From: Pseudomonas sp. UBA5706
GTDB taxonomy: Bacteria; Pseudomonadota; Gammaproteobacteria; Pseudomonadales; Pseudomonadaceae
Direction of reading: 5' to 3'
Length of the DNA stretch: 64,000 bases
NCBI RefSeq assembly: GCF_002419965.1
Contig: NZ_DIHC01000039.1
Location: forward strand, 8,052-72,051
The translations under genes and the position numbers were made by a program. Of this stretch, positions 9,961 to 18,365 are shown one piece after another (positions within the stretch are counted from its first letter, which is position 1; each line of letters begins with the position of its first letter). The notes beneath the pieces were generated by a model. It saw nothing but the letters and a program-made list of their open reading frames with translations, made no database searches and was not told the origin of the DNA.

Positions 9961-10371
9961 TCAAGATAGTTGTTGTTCTACTGCAACGAAACCCGGCACG
10001 TGAGCCTTGATCGCACTGAGCAGCTCTTCCTTGCTAAACGGCTTGGTCAAAAACTGATCGGAACCGACGATACGCCCCTTGGCCTTATCGAACAGCCCGT
10101 CCCGGGAGGACAGCATGATCACCGGCGTAGACTTGAATGCCCGGTTGTTCTTGATCAACGCACAGGTCTGATACCCGTCCAGCCTGGGCATCATGATGTC
10201 GACAAAAATGATTCTCGGATGATTATCAGCGATCTTGGCCAGGGCATCGAAGCCATCGACAGCCGTGATCACTTCACAGCCGACATTCTTCAACAGCGTC
10301 TCGGCGGTACGACGAATCGTGCGCGAGTCGTCGATGACCATGACTTTCAATGGGGCTGAATGCTGTTCCAT
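9961..10371 (-). CDS. pilG: Response regulator PilG
   Basis: Protein of 136 residues, first gene of the pil-chp operon. It is a stand-alone receiver with D14/D15, phosphoacceptor D58 (IIFVDIMMP) and Lys in FLTKPFSKEE. The start was placed at the ATG of MEQHSAPLKVMVIDDS because it follows AGAGCAGAT and gives the family length; the open frame extends upstream without a better start. PilG promotes pilus extension and activates adenylate cyclase CyaB in P. aeruginosa. It is divergent from gshB, so the promoter should lie in the roughly 260 bases between them. Confidence 0.95.
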   Translation of the reverse strand: MEQHSAPLKVMVIDDSRTIRRTAETLLKNVGCEVITAVDGFDALAKIADNHPRIIFVDIMMPRLDGYQTCALIKNNRAFKSTPVIMLSSRDGLFDKAKGRIVGSDQFLTKPFSKEELLSAIKAHVPGFVAVEQQLS

Positions 10372-10631
10372 ATCTGCTCTACCATCGCCGCGACGATTCA
10401 GATGGGTGTGCGTTCTGCCTGGCTTGGGTGCTGCTCGAATCGCTGCCCCCACCTTAAGGGGCCTGGGACAACCGGCTCGACGCCAGATGCCGAGCCTTTT
10501 TAGCACACTCCAGACACTCAATCCATAAAGCATGTCCGCCGTCCTTGCCCCTTGACCGCAGGCCAGCGCAGCGCCACCCTGACGCCTGTTTTCGGCCCGT
10601 TGCGGCCCTTATCGATCAGAGGATATCGCCC

Positions 10632-11588
10632 ATGAGCATTCGCCTGGGAATTGTCATGGACCCCATCGAGCGCATCGCCTATAAAAAGGATAGCTCGCTG
10701 GCCATGCTCCTTGCGGCGCAAGCGCGCGGCTGGTCACTGTTCTACATGGAGCAGCACGACCTGTATCAGGACGCGGGGCAAGCGCGGGCCCGCATGAAGC
10801 CATTGAAAGTCTTTGCTGACCCTGCACATTGGTTCGAATTCGAAGCCGAAATCGACAGCGGGCTGGCCGATCTGGATGTGATCCTGATGCGCAAGGATCC
10901 GCCGTTCGACATGGAATTCGTCTATGCCACGTACCTGCTGGAGCAGGCCGAGCGGGCGGGCGTGCTGGTTGTCAACAAGCCGCAGAGTCTGCGCGACTGC
11001 AACGAAAAGCTGTTCGCTACGCTGTTCCCGCATTGCACACCGCCCACGCTGGTCAGCCGTCGCGCGGATATTCTGCGTGAATTCGCCGCCAAACACGGCG
11101 ATGTGATCCTCAAGCCACTGGACGGCATGGGCGGCGCGTCGATCTTCCGCCATCGCGTTGGCGATCCGAATCTGTCGGTGATCCTGGAAACCCTGACGCT
11201 GCATGGTCAGCAACAGATCATGGCCCAAGCCTACCTGCCAGCGATCAAGGATGGCGACAAGCGCATCCTGATGGTCGATGGCGAGCCGGTGCCGTATTGC
11301 CTGGCGCGCATCCCGGCTGCGGGCGAGACCCGTGGCAACCTGGCAGCCGGTGGCCGCGGCGAAGCCCGCCCGCTCACTGAGCGTGATCGCTGGATCGCCG
11401 CCGAAATAGGCCCGACCCTGCGTGAAAAAGGCCTGTTGTTCGTAGGGCTGGATGTGATCGGCGAGCACCTGACCGAAATCAACGTCACCAGCCCGACCTG
11501 TATCCGCGAAATCGACAATGCATTCAACACGGATATCGGCGGAATGTTGATGGATGTGATCGAGAAGAAGCTTCAAGCCCGAGCGTAA
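10632..11588 (+). CDS. gshB: Glutathione synthetase
   Basis: Protein of 318 residues. It joins gamma-glutamylcysteine and glycine with ATP in the cytoplasm, the second step of glutathione synthesis. The ATP-grasp fold shows the KPQSLRDCNEKLFA region, the glycine-rich KPLDGMGGASIFR loop and the metal-binding NVTSPTCIREID segment. The start at MSIRLGIVMDPIE was preferred to an upstream in-frame start because the upstream 29 codons are not family-like. Sits between pilG and tonB3 as in P. aeruginosa. Confidence 0.96.
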   Translation: MSIRLGIVMDPIERIAYKKDSSLAMLLAAQARGWSLFYMEQHDLYQDAGQARARMKPLKVFADPAHWFEFEAEIDSGLADLDVILMRKDPPFDMEFVYATYLLEQAERAGVLVVNKPQSLRDCNEKLFATLFPHCTPPTLVSRRADILREFAAKHGDVILKPLDGMGGASIFRHRVGDPNLSVILETLTLHGQQQIMAQAYLPAIKDGDKRILMVDGEPVPYCLARIPAAGETRGNLAAGGRGEARPLTERDRWIAAEIGPTLREKGLLFVGLDVIGEHLTEINVTSPTCIREIDNAFNTDIGGMLMDVIEKKLQARA

Positions 11589-11604
11589 TCCGCACGCCCT
11601 CTCC

Positions 11605-11700
11605 TAGGAGCAATCCGGCTTGACGACGTCGGCGACTTCACAATCGCCACCGCCGACAAGCCGGACAGCAACAGGCACTGCGCGCGCCAAGCCCACTAAT
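11605..11700. repeat. REPIN-like inverted repeat
   Basis: Two inverted copies of a GGCTTG...CGGCG element (about 11613-11632 and 11650-11672) pair as a long imperfect palindrome between gshB and tonB3. It belongs to the second REP type seen here (TTGCCGGCGG core) and could form the 3' end of the gshB transcript. Confidence 0.6.
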
Positions 11701-11814
11701 CGGCCCGCCGGCATCAAAGCCCAAGCGGCCTGCGACATTGCGTTATCATGCGCGGCCTGAATTTCGCCCTAGGTGGGTTTTAGCAATGCTGGTTCATGTG
11801 ATTGCGGAGTGTTG

Positions 11815-12717
11815 ATGAACGCTGCGCTCGACAATGATCTCCCGACGGCCCTGACCCGCACCCGCGTGCGCCCGGCCGATCGTCTGGGCTTTACCCTGGT
11901 GATCGCTGCGCTCGTGCATCTGGCGGTGATCCTTGGTGTGGGGTTTACCTACGTCAAACCGGAGAAGATCAGCCAGACACTGGAAATCACCCTCGCGCCT
12001 TTCAAAAGCGACACCAAGCCCAAGGACGCGGACTTCCTCGCTCAGGAAAACCAGCAGGGCAGCGGCACCCTCGACAAGAAAGCGGTGCCCAAAACCACCG
12101 AAATCGCGCCCTATCAGGACACTCAGATCAACAAAGTGACGCCGCCTCCCGCCTCCAAACCGGTGGTCAAGCAAGAGGCGCCGAAAACCGCCGTGGCCAC
12201 CAAGGCCCAAGTGCAGCAGAAGACCGTCGCCAAACGCGATGAGGTCAAGCCAGACGCGCCGAAGAAAGCCGCGCCGACGTTCGACAGCGCTCAGCTCAAT
12301 AGCGAAATCGCCAGCCTGGAAGCCGAGTTGGCCGATGAACAGCAGGCCTACGCCAAACGGCCGAAGATCCACCGCCTGAGTGCGGCGTCCACCATGCGTG
12401 ACAAGGGCGCCTGGTACAAAGAGGATTGGCGAAAGAAGATCGAGCGCGTCGGCAACCTCAACTACCCCGAAGAAGCACGGCGCAAGCAGATCTACGGCAG
12501 TTTGCGGATGATGGTGTCGATCAACCGCGATGGCTCCTTATATGAGGTGCTGGTGCTGGAGTCGTCTGGCCAGCCGTTGCTGGACCAGGCCGCGCAGAAA
12601 ATCGTGCGCCTGGCCGCGCCTTTTGCGCCGTTCAGCGGCGATCTTTCGGACATCGACCGGCTGGAGATCATCCGCACCTGGAAATTTGCTCGCGGCGACA
12701 AGCTCTTCAGTAACTGA
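11815..12717 (+). CDS. tonB3: TonB-family energy transducer (TonB3-like)
   Basis: Protein of 300 residues. A single N-terminal membrane anchor (about 24-46) is followed by a Lys/Pro/Ala-rich periplasmic linker, a short helical segment (about 160-180) and a C-terminal TonB domain (NLNYPEEARRKQIYGSLRMM...YEVLVLESSGQPLLDQAA...). Chosen ATG follows GCGGAG. TonB proteins transmit proton-motive force to outer-membrane receptors. The P. aeruginosa gene in this position (PA0406) is tonB3, reported to be needed for twitching motility, which fits the adjacent pil-chp cluster. The role here is inferred from position and family. Confidence 0.88.
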   Translation: MNAALDNDLPTALTRTRVRPADRLGFTLVIAALVHLAVILGVGFTYVKPEKISQTLEITLAPFKSDTKPKDADFLAQENQQGSGTLDKKAVPKTTEIAPYQDTQINKVTPPPASKPVVKQEAPKTAVATKAQVQQKTVAKRDEVKPDAPKKAAPTFDSAQLNSEIASLEAELADEQQAYAKRPKIHRLSAASTMRDKGAWYKEDWRKKIERVGNLNYPEEARRKQIYGSLRMMVSINRDGSLYEVLVLESSGQPLLDQAAQKIVRLAAPFAPFSGDLSDIDRLEIIRTWKFARGDKLFSN

Positions 12718-12921
12718 CACCAAGGATGCCCCTTGGAGCCGCCCACGTGCCGCGGTCCAGATCGCTACTGTCGGTGAGCCGGGCCGCCAAAGAAGGTCAG
12801 CGTAAACCTCCCTCGACACGTTTTGACATAAACATGAAACCTGACGCACGTCGCGATTTATCCACTGCAGCGTCGGTTCTGCCAGTTGTCACAACAGCCC
12901 CACGGCGCCACACTAGGGCTC

Positions 12922-13491
12922 ATGAAAAACGTCACTCCGTCTTACCTCAAACATCAATTTCTGATCGCCATGCCTCACATGCACGATGAGAACTTTGCGC
13001 AGACCTTGACCTACATCGTCGAGCACAACGCCAATGGCGCCATGGGCTTGGTGATCAACCGACCGCAAAGCCTGTCGCTGGCAGACATTCTCGAGCAATT
13101 GCGCCCCGAACTGCCGCCGCCATCGCGTTGCGAGGACATCCCCATCCACGTCGGCGGCCCGGTGCAGAAAGATCGAGGCTTTGTCCTGCATCCAACCGGT
13201 CAGGTCTTTCAAGCGACGGTCGATCTGGGCGGGATTTCGTTGTCCACCTCACAGGACGTCCTGTTCTCCATCGCCGACGGCTACGGACCTGATCAGAATT
13301 TGATCACTCTGGGTTACGCTGGCTGGGACGCTGGGCAACTGGAAGCTGAATTCGCGGCCAATGCCTGGCTCAATTGCGCGTTCGACCCCGCCATCCTCTT
13401 CGAACTCGAAAGCGAACAGCGTCTCGACGCTGCTGCCGCAAAACTGGGCGTAAACCTGAATCTGCTGACTAGCCAGGCGGGCCACGCCTGA
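12922..13491 (+). CDS. algH: YqgE/AlgH family protein
   Basis: Protein of 189 residues, the exact length I recall for P. aeruginosa AlgH. Conserved features are the N-terminal FLIAMPHMHDENFAQTLTYI, the GAMGLVINRP turn, VHVGGPVQ-like segment and a C-terminal GYAGWDAGQLEAE. It was named as a regulator of alginate synthesis; its biochemical role is not settled. The start at MKNVTPSYLKHQFL was chosen over an upstream in-frame start on family length. It overlaps ruvX by one base. Confidence 0.93.
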   Translation: MKNVTPSYLKHQFLIAMPHMHDENFAQTLTYIVEHNANGAMGLVINRPQSLSLADILEQLRPELPPPSRCEDIPIHVGGPVQKDRGFVLHPTGQVFQATVDLGGISLSTSQDVLFSIADGYGPDQNLITLGYAGWDAGQLEAEFAANAWLNCAFDPAILFELESEQRLDAAAAKLGVNLNLLTSQAGHA

Positions 13492-13931
13492 TGGCCGCAT
13501 TGCGCCTGCTACTGGGGTTCGATTACGGCAGCAAACAGATCGGCGTCGCAGTCGGCCAGGTCATTACCGGCCAGGCCCGTGAGCTGTGTACCTTGAAGGC
13601 CCAGAACGGCGTGCCGGACTGGGACAAGGTGCAAGCCCTGATCACCGAATGGAAGCCGGACGCCATCGTGGTCGGCCTGCCCCTGAACATGGACGGCACG
13701 CCCAGCGAGATGAGCGCCCGCGCCGAAAAGTTTTCACGCAAGCTCAATGGCCGCTTCAATCTGCCCGTCTACACCCAGGACGAACGCCTGACCACCTTTG
13801 AAGCCAAGGGCGAGCGCATGTCCCGCGGCGGTCAACGCGGCAGCTACCGCGACAATCCAGTGGACGCCATCGCCGCGGCGCTCTTGTTGCAGAGCTGGCT
13901 GGAAGAAAACACAGCACTGTTTGATACCTGA
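13491..13931 (+). CDS. ruvX: Holliday junction resolvase-like YqgF (RuvX)
   Basis: Protein of 146 residues with an RNase H-like fold: LLGFDYGSKQIGVAVG carries the first catalytic Asp, VVGLPLNMDGTPSEM the middle motif, and DNPVDAIAAALLL the C-terminal acidic residue. The family acts on pre-16S rRNA 5' ends and has been proposed to cut Holliday junctions. It starts in the TGATG overlap with algH, so expression is coupled. algH-ruvX-pyrR order is conserved in Pseudomonas. Confidence 0.95.
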   Translation: MAALRLLLGFDYGSKQIGVAVGQVITGQARELCTLKAQNGVPDWDKVQALITEWKPDAIVVGLPLNMDGTPSEMSARAEKFSRKLNGRFNLPVYTQDERLTTFEAKGERMSRGGQRGSYRDNPVDAIAAALLLQSWLEENTALFDT

Positions 13932-14022
13932 GCGATTTACACTGCTGTGCAGTGAACAGCATCAAATTCGAGCTTTAGCCCGTGCCGACAAGGAATACGA
14001 CCGGGCCTCTGAAGGAGCAACC

Positions 14023-14544
14023 ATGACCCTGCCCAACCCCGCCGAACTGATCCGCCAGATGGCGATCGATCTGAACGCGCACCTGAACAAACGCGGCATC
14101 AGCGAGCCTCGCTTCATCGGCATCCGCACCGGTGGCGTGTGGGTCGCCCAGGCCCTGCTTGAGGCGCTCAACAGCCAAGCGCCGCTGGGCACGCTCGACG
14201 TTTCTTTCTATCGCGACGACTTCAGCCAGAACGGCCTGCACCCGCAAGTGCGTCCATCGGAACTTCCGTTCGAGATCGAAGGCCAGCATCTGGTGCTGAT
14301 CGATGACGTATTGATGAGCGGCCGGACCATACGCGCGGCCCTCAACGAGTTGTTCGACTACGGTCGCCCCGCCAGCGTAACCCTGGTTTCGCTACTGGAC
14401 CTGGATGCCGCCGAGTTGCCGATTCGCCCGAATGTGACCGGTGCGACGCTGGACCTGTCTTCAGACGAGCGCGTCAAACTGTCCGGCCCGATGCCACTGA
14501 CGCTAGAACTGCAAGACCTTTCGACCGATTCCGCCGCCCTTTAA
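14023..14544 (+). CDS. pyrR: Bifunctional pyr regulator / uracil phosphoribosyltransferase PyrR
   Basis: Protein of 173 residues. The PRPP-binding motif VLIDDVLMSGRTIRAAL is intact. The start was placed at MTLPNPAELIRQM behind GAAGGAGC; a longer upstream frame overlaps ruvX and is not coding. PyrR in Gram-positives attenuates pyr mRNA; in Pseudomonas it has been described as acting on pyrimidine gene expression, though I see no obvious anti-terminator pair upstream of pyrB. Only 12 bases separate it from pyrB. Confidence 0.94.
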   Translation: MTLPNPAELIRQMAIDLNAHLNKRGISEPRFIGIRTGGVWVAQALLEALNSQAPLGTLDVSFYRDDFSQNGLHPQVRPSELPFEIEGQHLVLIDDVLMSGRTIRAALNELFDYGRPASVTLVSLLDLDAAELPIRPNVTGATLDLSSDERVKLSGPMPLTLELQDLSTDSAAL

Positions 14545-14556
14545 GAGTCCTTTGCG

Positions 14557-15561
14557 ATGACGCCTTTCGACGCCAAGCGCCCGCTGCAACTGAACCATCA
14601 GGGTCAGTTGCAACATTTTCTCTCGCTCGACGGTTTGCGCCGCGAACTGCTCACCGAAATTCTCGATACCGCCGACTCGTTCCTTGAAGTCGGCGCCCGG
14701 GCGGTGAAAAAAGTCCCGCTGCTGCGCGGCAAGACCGTGTGCAACGTGTTCTTCGAGAACTCGACCCGCACCCGCACCACGTTCGAACTGGCGGCACAAC
14801 GACTGTCGGCGGACGTCATCACGTTGAACGTCTCGACCTCTTCGACGAGCAAGGGCGAAACCCTGTTCGACACCCTGCGCAACCTTGAGGCGATGGCCGC
14901 CGACATGTTTGTCGTACGTCATGGCGACTCGGGCGCGGCGCACTTCATTGCCGAACATGTGTGCCCACAGGTCGCGATCATTAATGGCGGCGACGGGCGT
15001 CACGCGCATCCGACGCAGGGCATGCTCGACATGCTGACCATCCGCCGCCACAAGGGTGATTTCAAAAATCTCTCGGTGGCCATCGTCGGCGACATCCTGC
15101 ATTCGCGCGTAGCGCGCTCGAACATGATTGCGCTCAAGACCCTGGGCTGCCCGGATATTCGCGTGGTCGCGCCGAAAACCCTGCTGCCGATTGGCGTCGA
15201 GCAGTACGGTGTGAAGGTCTATACCGATCTGGAGCAGGGCCTCAAAGACGTGGACGTCGTGATCATGCTGCGCCTGCAACGCGAGCGCATGTCCGGTGGC
15301 CTGCTGCCGAGCGAAGGTGAATTCTACCGCCTGTTCGGCCTGACCACCGCACGCCTGGCCGGTGCCAAGCCTGATGCGATCGTCATGCACCCCGGCCCGA
15401 TTAACCGCGGCGTCGAAATCGAGTCGTCAGTGGCCGACGGTGCCCACTCGGTGATCCTCAACCAAGTGACCTACGGCATCGCGGTGCGCATGGCCGTGCT
15501 GTCCATGGCCATGAGTGGCCAAACCGCCCAACGTCAGTTCGAACAGGAGAACGCCCAGTGA
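14557..15561 (+). CDS. pyrB: Aspartate carbamoyltransferase catalytic subunit
   Basis: Protein of 334 residues catalysing carbamoyl-aspartate formation, the committed step of pyrimidine synthesis. The carbamoyl-phosphate loop FFENSTRTRTTFELAA, the Ser/Lys loop SSTSKGE and the HPGPINRGVEIES segment are present. The N-terminal extension (about 20 residues before the fold) is typical of Pseudomonas class A ATCase, which assembles with PyrC'. Its last codons overlap the GTG start of pyrC' by four bases, so the two subunits are coupled. Confidence 0.97.
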   Translation: MTPFDAKRPLQLNHQGQLQHFLSLDGLRRELLTEILDTADSFLEVGARAVKKVPLLRGKTVCNVFFENSTRTRTTFELAAQRLSADVITLNVSTSSTSKGETLFDTLRNLEAMAADMFVVRHGDSGAAHFIAEHVCPQVAIINGGDGRHAHPTQGMLDMLTIRRHKGDFKNLSVAIVGDILHSRVARSNMIALKTLGCPDIRVVAPKTLLPIGVEQYGVKVYTDLEQGLKDVDVVIMLRLQRERMSGGLLPSEGEFYRLFGLTTARLAGAKPDAIVMHPGPINRGVEIESSVADGAHSVILNQVTYGIAVRMAVLSMAMSGQTAQRQFEQENAQ

Positions 15562-16829
15562 AGTTCAGCATCCTCGGCGCTCGCGTCATCGACCCTGTCA
15601 GCGGTCTGGATCAAGTCATCGACGTTCACCTGGAGGCCGGCAAGATTCTCGCCCTGGGCGCAGCACCGACCGGTTTCAGCCCATCGCAAACCATCGACGG
15701 TAAAGGTTTGGTCGCAGCGCCTGGTCTGGTTGACTTGAATGTCTCCCTGCGCGAGCCGGGTTACAGTCGCAAAGGCAGCATCGCCAGCGAAACCCGCGCC
15801 GCGGCAGCAGGCGGCGTCACCAGCCTGTGTTGCCCACCTCGGACCAAACCGGTGCTCGACACCTCCGCCGTTGCCGAATTGATCCTGGATCGCGCCCGCG
15901 AAGCGGGGCACAGCAAGGTATTCCCGATCGGTGCGCTGAGCAAAGGCCTGGAAGGCGAACAATTGGCAGAATTGATCGCCCTGCGCGATGCGGGCTGCGT
16001 GGCGTTCACCAATGGCCTGAGCCAGTTCAGCAGCAATCGCACCCTCTGCCGCGCACTGGAATATGCCGCGACGTTCGACCTGACCGTGATCTTCAACTCG
16101 CAGGATCATGATCTGGCGGCGGGCGGTCTGGCGCACGACGGTGCGACGGCAGCGTTTCTCGGGTTGCCGGGCATCCCGGAAACCGCCGAAACCGTGGCCC
16201 TGGCGCGCGATCTGTTGCTGGTTGAGCAAAGCGGCGTGCGTGCTCACTTCAGCCAATTGACCAGCGCCCGTGGCGTTGCCCTGATCGCACAGGCGCAAGC
16301 CCGCGGTCTGCCGGTGACTGCGGACGTTGCGCTGTATCAGTTGATTTTGACTGACGAAGCACTGATCGACTTCTCCAGCCTCTACCACGTGCAACCGCCG
16401 CTGCGCACTCGCGCCGACCGCGATGCCTTGCGTGAAGCGGTCAAGTCGGGGGTGGTTCAGGCGATTTCCAGCCATCACCAGCCACACGAGCGCGATGCCA
16501 AGCTGGCACCGTTCGGCGCGACCGAGCCGGGCATCAGCAGCGTCGAGCTGCTGCTGCCGTTGGCGATGACGTTGGTGGAGGATGGCCTGCTGGACCTGCC
16601 GACGCTGCTGTCGCGCCTGAGTGCGGGCCCTGCGGCGGCGCTACGCTTGGCTGCGGGACGGTTGACCGCCGGGACTGCGGCGGATCTGGTACTTTTCGAC
16701 CCGGCCGCCTCGACCGTGGCAGGTGAAACCTGGCTGTCCAAAGGCGAGAACTGCCCCTTCCTCGGCCATTGCCTGCCGGGCGCTGTGAAGTACACCTTTG
16801 TTGATGGGCGGATCAGCTATACCGCGTAA
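15558..16829 (+). CDS. pyrC: Dihydroorotase-like non-catalytic ATCase subunit PyrC'
   Basis: Protein of 423 residues with a GTG start overlapping pyrB. It has the amidohydrolase barrel, but the metal-binding His-x-His after the first strand is replaced: the motif reads D59-L-N61-V-S63-L-R65. In Pseudomonas this pseudo-dihydroorotase (pyrC', also called pyrX) is known to be structural, holding PyrB in a dodecamer, while true dihydroorotase is encoded elsewhere. The C-terminal domain retains the GTAADLVLFDP strand typical of dihydroorotases. Annotation as an active enzyme would be misleading. Confidence 0.92.
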   Translation: MKFSILGARVIDPVSGLDQVIDVHLEAGKILALGAAPTGFSPSQTIDGKGLVAAPGLVDLNVSLREPGYSRKGSIASETRAAAAGGVTSLCCPPRTKPVLDTSAVAELILDRAREAGHSKVFPIGALSKGLEGEQLAELIALRDAGCVAFTNGLSQFSSNRTLCRALEYAATFDLTVIFNSQDHDLAAGGLAHDGATAAFLGLPGIPETAETVALARDLLLVEQSGVRAHFSQLTSARGVALIAQAQARGLPVTADVALYQLILTDEALIDFSSLYHVQPPLRTRADRDALREAVKSGVVQAISSHHQPHERDAKLAPFGATEPGISSVELLLPLAMTLVEDGLLDLPTLLSRLSAGPAAALRLAAGRLTAGTAADLVLFDPAASTVAGETWLSKGENCPFLGHCLPGAVKYTFVDGRISYTA

Positions 16830-16864
16830 CCCACTGGCAGACTTCTATCAGACGCCAGTCACAA

Positions 16865-16932
16865 CCCTGTAGCAGTGCGGCTTGCCGGCGGTGGCGGTCT
16901 CATGATCACCACTGCGTCAAGCCGTGTGGCTA
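16865..16932. repeat. REP-like palindrome (GTAGCAGTGCGG type)
   Basis: A GTAGCAGTGCGGCTTGCCGGCGG element at about 16871-16893 faces a decayed inverted copy ending near 16932 (TCAAGCCG...GGCTACAGC). It lies between the convergent pyrC' and TM2 genes. Related copies are at 11605, 40748 and 63868. Confidence 0.65.
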
Positions 16933-16944
16933 CAGCGCTAACCC

Positions 16945-17361
16945 TCAACGCCGGGCATTCTTCACGGAAATCTGGTCATTCAGTGTCCAGAAGTCATAAA
17001 GCACGCCCATAAAGAACAGGCCGCCTGTGAGCAGGTAGAGGATCCCGCTGATCCATTTGCCCTGGTACATGCGGTGTACGCCGAACACGCCGAGAAACGT
17101 CAGCAAGATCCACGCAAGGCTGTAGTCCGTCGGCCCGGCGTTGAATCGCATGTCCGCTTCCCGGTCCATCGACGGGATCAGGAACAGGTCGATTACCCAG
17201 CCAATTCCGAGTAATCCCAAGGTGAAAAACCAGATCGTCCCGGTGACAGGCTTGCCGTAATAGAAGCGATGCGAGCCGGTGAAGCCGACGATCCACAGCA
17301 GATAACCCATGACCTTGCTGTGGGTGTCCGGACGCTGGCCGTCAGGGTAATAGGTGTTCAT
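16945..17361 (-). CDS. TM2-domain membrane protein, duplicated repeat
   Basis: Protein of 138 residues made of two TM2-like modules. The first (about 14-63) contains GSHRFYYGKPVTGTIWF and ends IDLFLIP; the second (about 80-128) contains GVHRMYQGKWISGILYL and ends YDFWTLN. Each module has two predicted membrane helices with the G-x-HR-Y-GK turn between. Function is unknown; TM2 proteins occur widely. ATG start follows an AGAGGTAG-like ribosome site. It is divergent from the NlpC/P60 gene. Confidence 0.85.
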   Translation of the reverse strand: MNTYYPDGQRPDTHSKVMGYLLWIVGFTGSHRFYYGKPVTGTIWFFTLGLLGIGWVIDLFLIPSMDREADMRFNAGPTDYSLAWILLTFLGVFGVHRMYQGKWISGILYLLTGGLFFMGVLYDFWTLNDQISVKNARR

Positions 17362-17610
17362 TGGCTACCTCTTTGCACTGATAGAAAAAAATATGCGTAA
17401 CTTTTGTGACTTTGCCGAGGCCGTCCGACGTATGGTTTGAACCTCTGCACGCAGGCGCAAACCCATGTTCTGCAAGGTGATGGCCACAGTGATGTGACAA
17501 TTTGGCGGTCAACTTCGACCCTCGGGCCAGTAAATTGTTCGACAAATGGCCTCGGAAATTCTGAAAAAGCTGTTATAAAGTTGCGCGCTGACCACTATGA
17601 GCCCTGCCTA

Positions 17611-18342
17611 ATGCGTCCATTTTTCAAGACATGGCTAACCATTTGCCTATTAATGCCACTGGCCGCCCACGCCACCAACCGTGAGCAACCGCTTCCTTCA
17701 GGCTTCACCGGCTTCACCGCCAAAACCGAATCGGCGGCAGTCGTTTCGCGCAATATTGCCGCTCAACGAGCAGCAATGGCCGCGCTTGAAGAGACAGCAA
17801 CCCCGCTTGAAACATCAAGCAAAAAAGCGCGAGCAACCAAAGGCAAGAAAGCCCAGGGTTCTCGCAAGATTTCGCAGAATACCGTCGCCCTCGCCACGCC
17901 TGGGTTGATGGGCACCAAACAGAGCAGCAACGTGGTCAATCGGGCCGTCAAGGCCATTGGTACTCCTTATCGTTGGGGCGGCACCAGCCCGACAAAAGGT
18001 TTCGACTGCAGCGGCTTGGTGAAATATGCCTTCAATGACGTGAGCGAAGTGGATCTGCCCCGTACCTCCAACGCCATGGCCGAAGGTCATGGGCAAAAGG
18101 TCGATCGCAAGGATCTGAAACCGGGCGACTTGCTGTTCTTCAACATCAAGAGCAGCCAGGTGAACCACGTTGCCATTTATCTGGGTGACGATCGCTTCGT
18201 GCACGCCCCGCGCCGTGGCAAAGCGGTAACGATCGATACGTTGAAGAAGCCGTACTGGGACAGCCACTATGTGGTTGCCAAACGAGTACTGCCCAAACAG
18301 CCACCGAGCAAAAAAGGCCTGGTGCGGATCGCGCAGCGCTGA
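17611..18342 (+). CDS. C40-family NlpC/P60 peptidoglycan endopeptidase
   Basis: Protein of 243 residues. A signal peptide (about 1-21, ending AAHA) is followed by a Lys/Ala-rich segment and a C-terminal NlpC/P60 domain with the expected catalytic Cys133 (FDCSGLVKY), His186 (VNHVAIYLG) and His198 (FVHAPR). Such enzymes cut gamma-D-Glu to diamino acid bonds in peptidoglycan stems, so it should act in the periplasm. The chosen ATG starts the signal peptide directly; the open frame reaches 58 codons further upstream without family-like sequence. The ribosome site is weak. Confidence 0.88.
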   Translation: MRPFFKTWLTICLLMPLAAHATNREQPLPSGFTGFTAKTESAAVVSRNIAAQRAAMAALEETATPLETSSKKARATKGKKAQGSRKISQNTVALATPGLMGTKQSSNVVNRAVKAIGTPYRWGGTSPTKGFDCSGLVKYAFNDVSEVDLPRTSNAMAEGHGQKVDRKDLKPGDLLFFNIKSSQVNHVAIYLGDDRFVHAPRRGKAVTIDTLKKPYWDSHYVVAKRVLPKQPPSKKGLVRIAQR

Positions 18343-18365
18343 TCAAGGTTTGATTCCGGGCAAAG

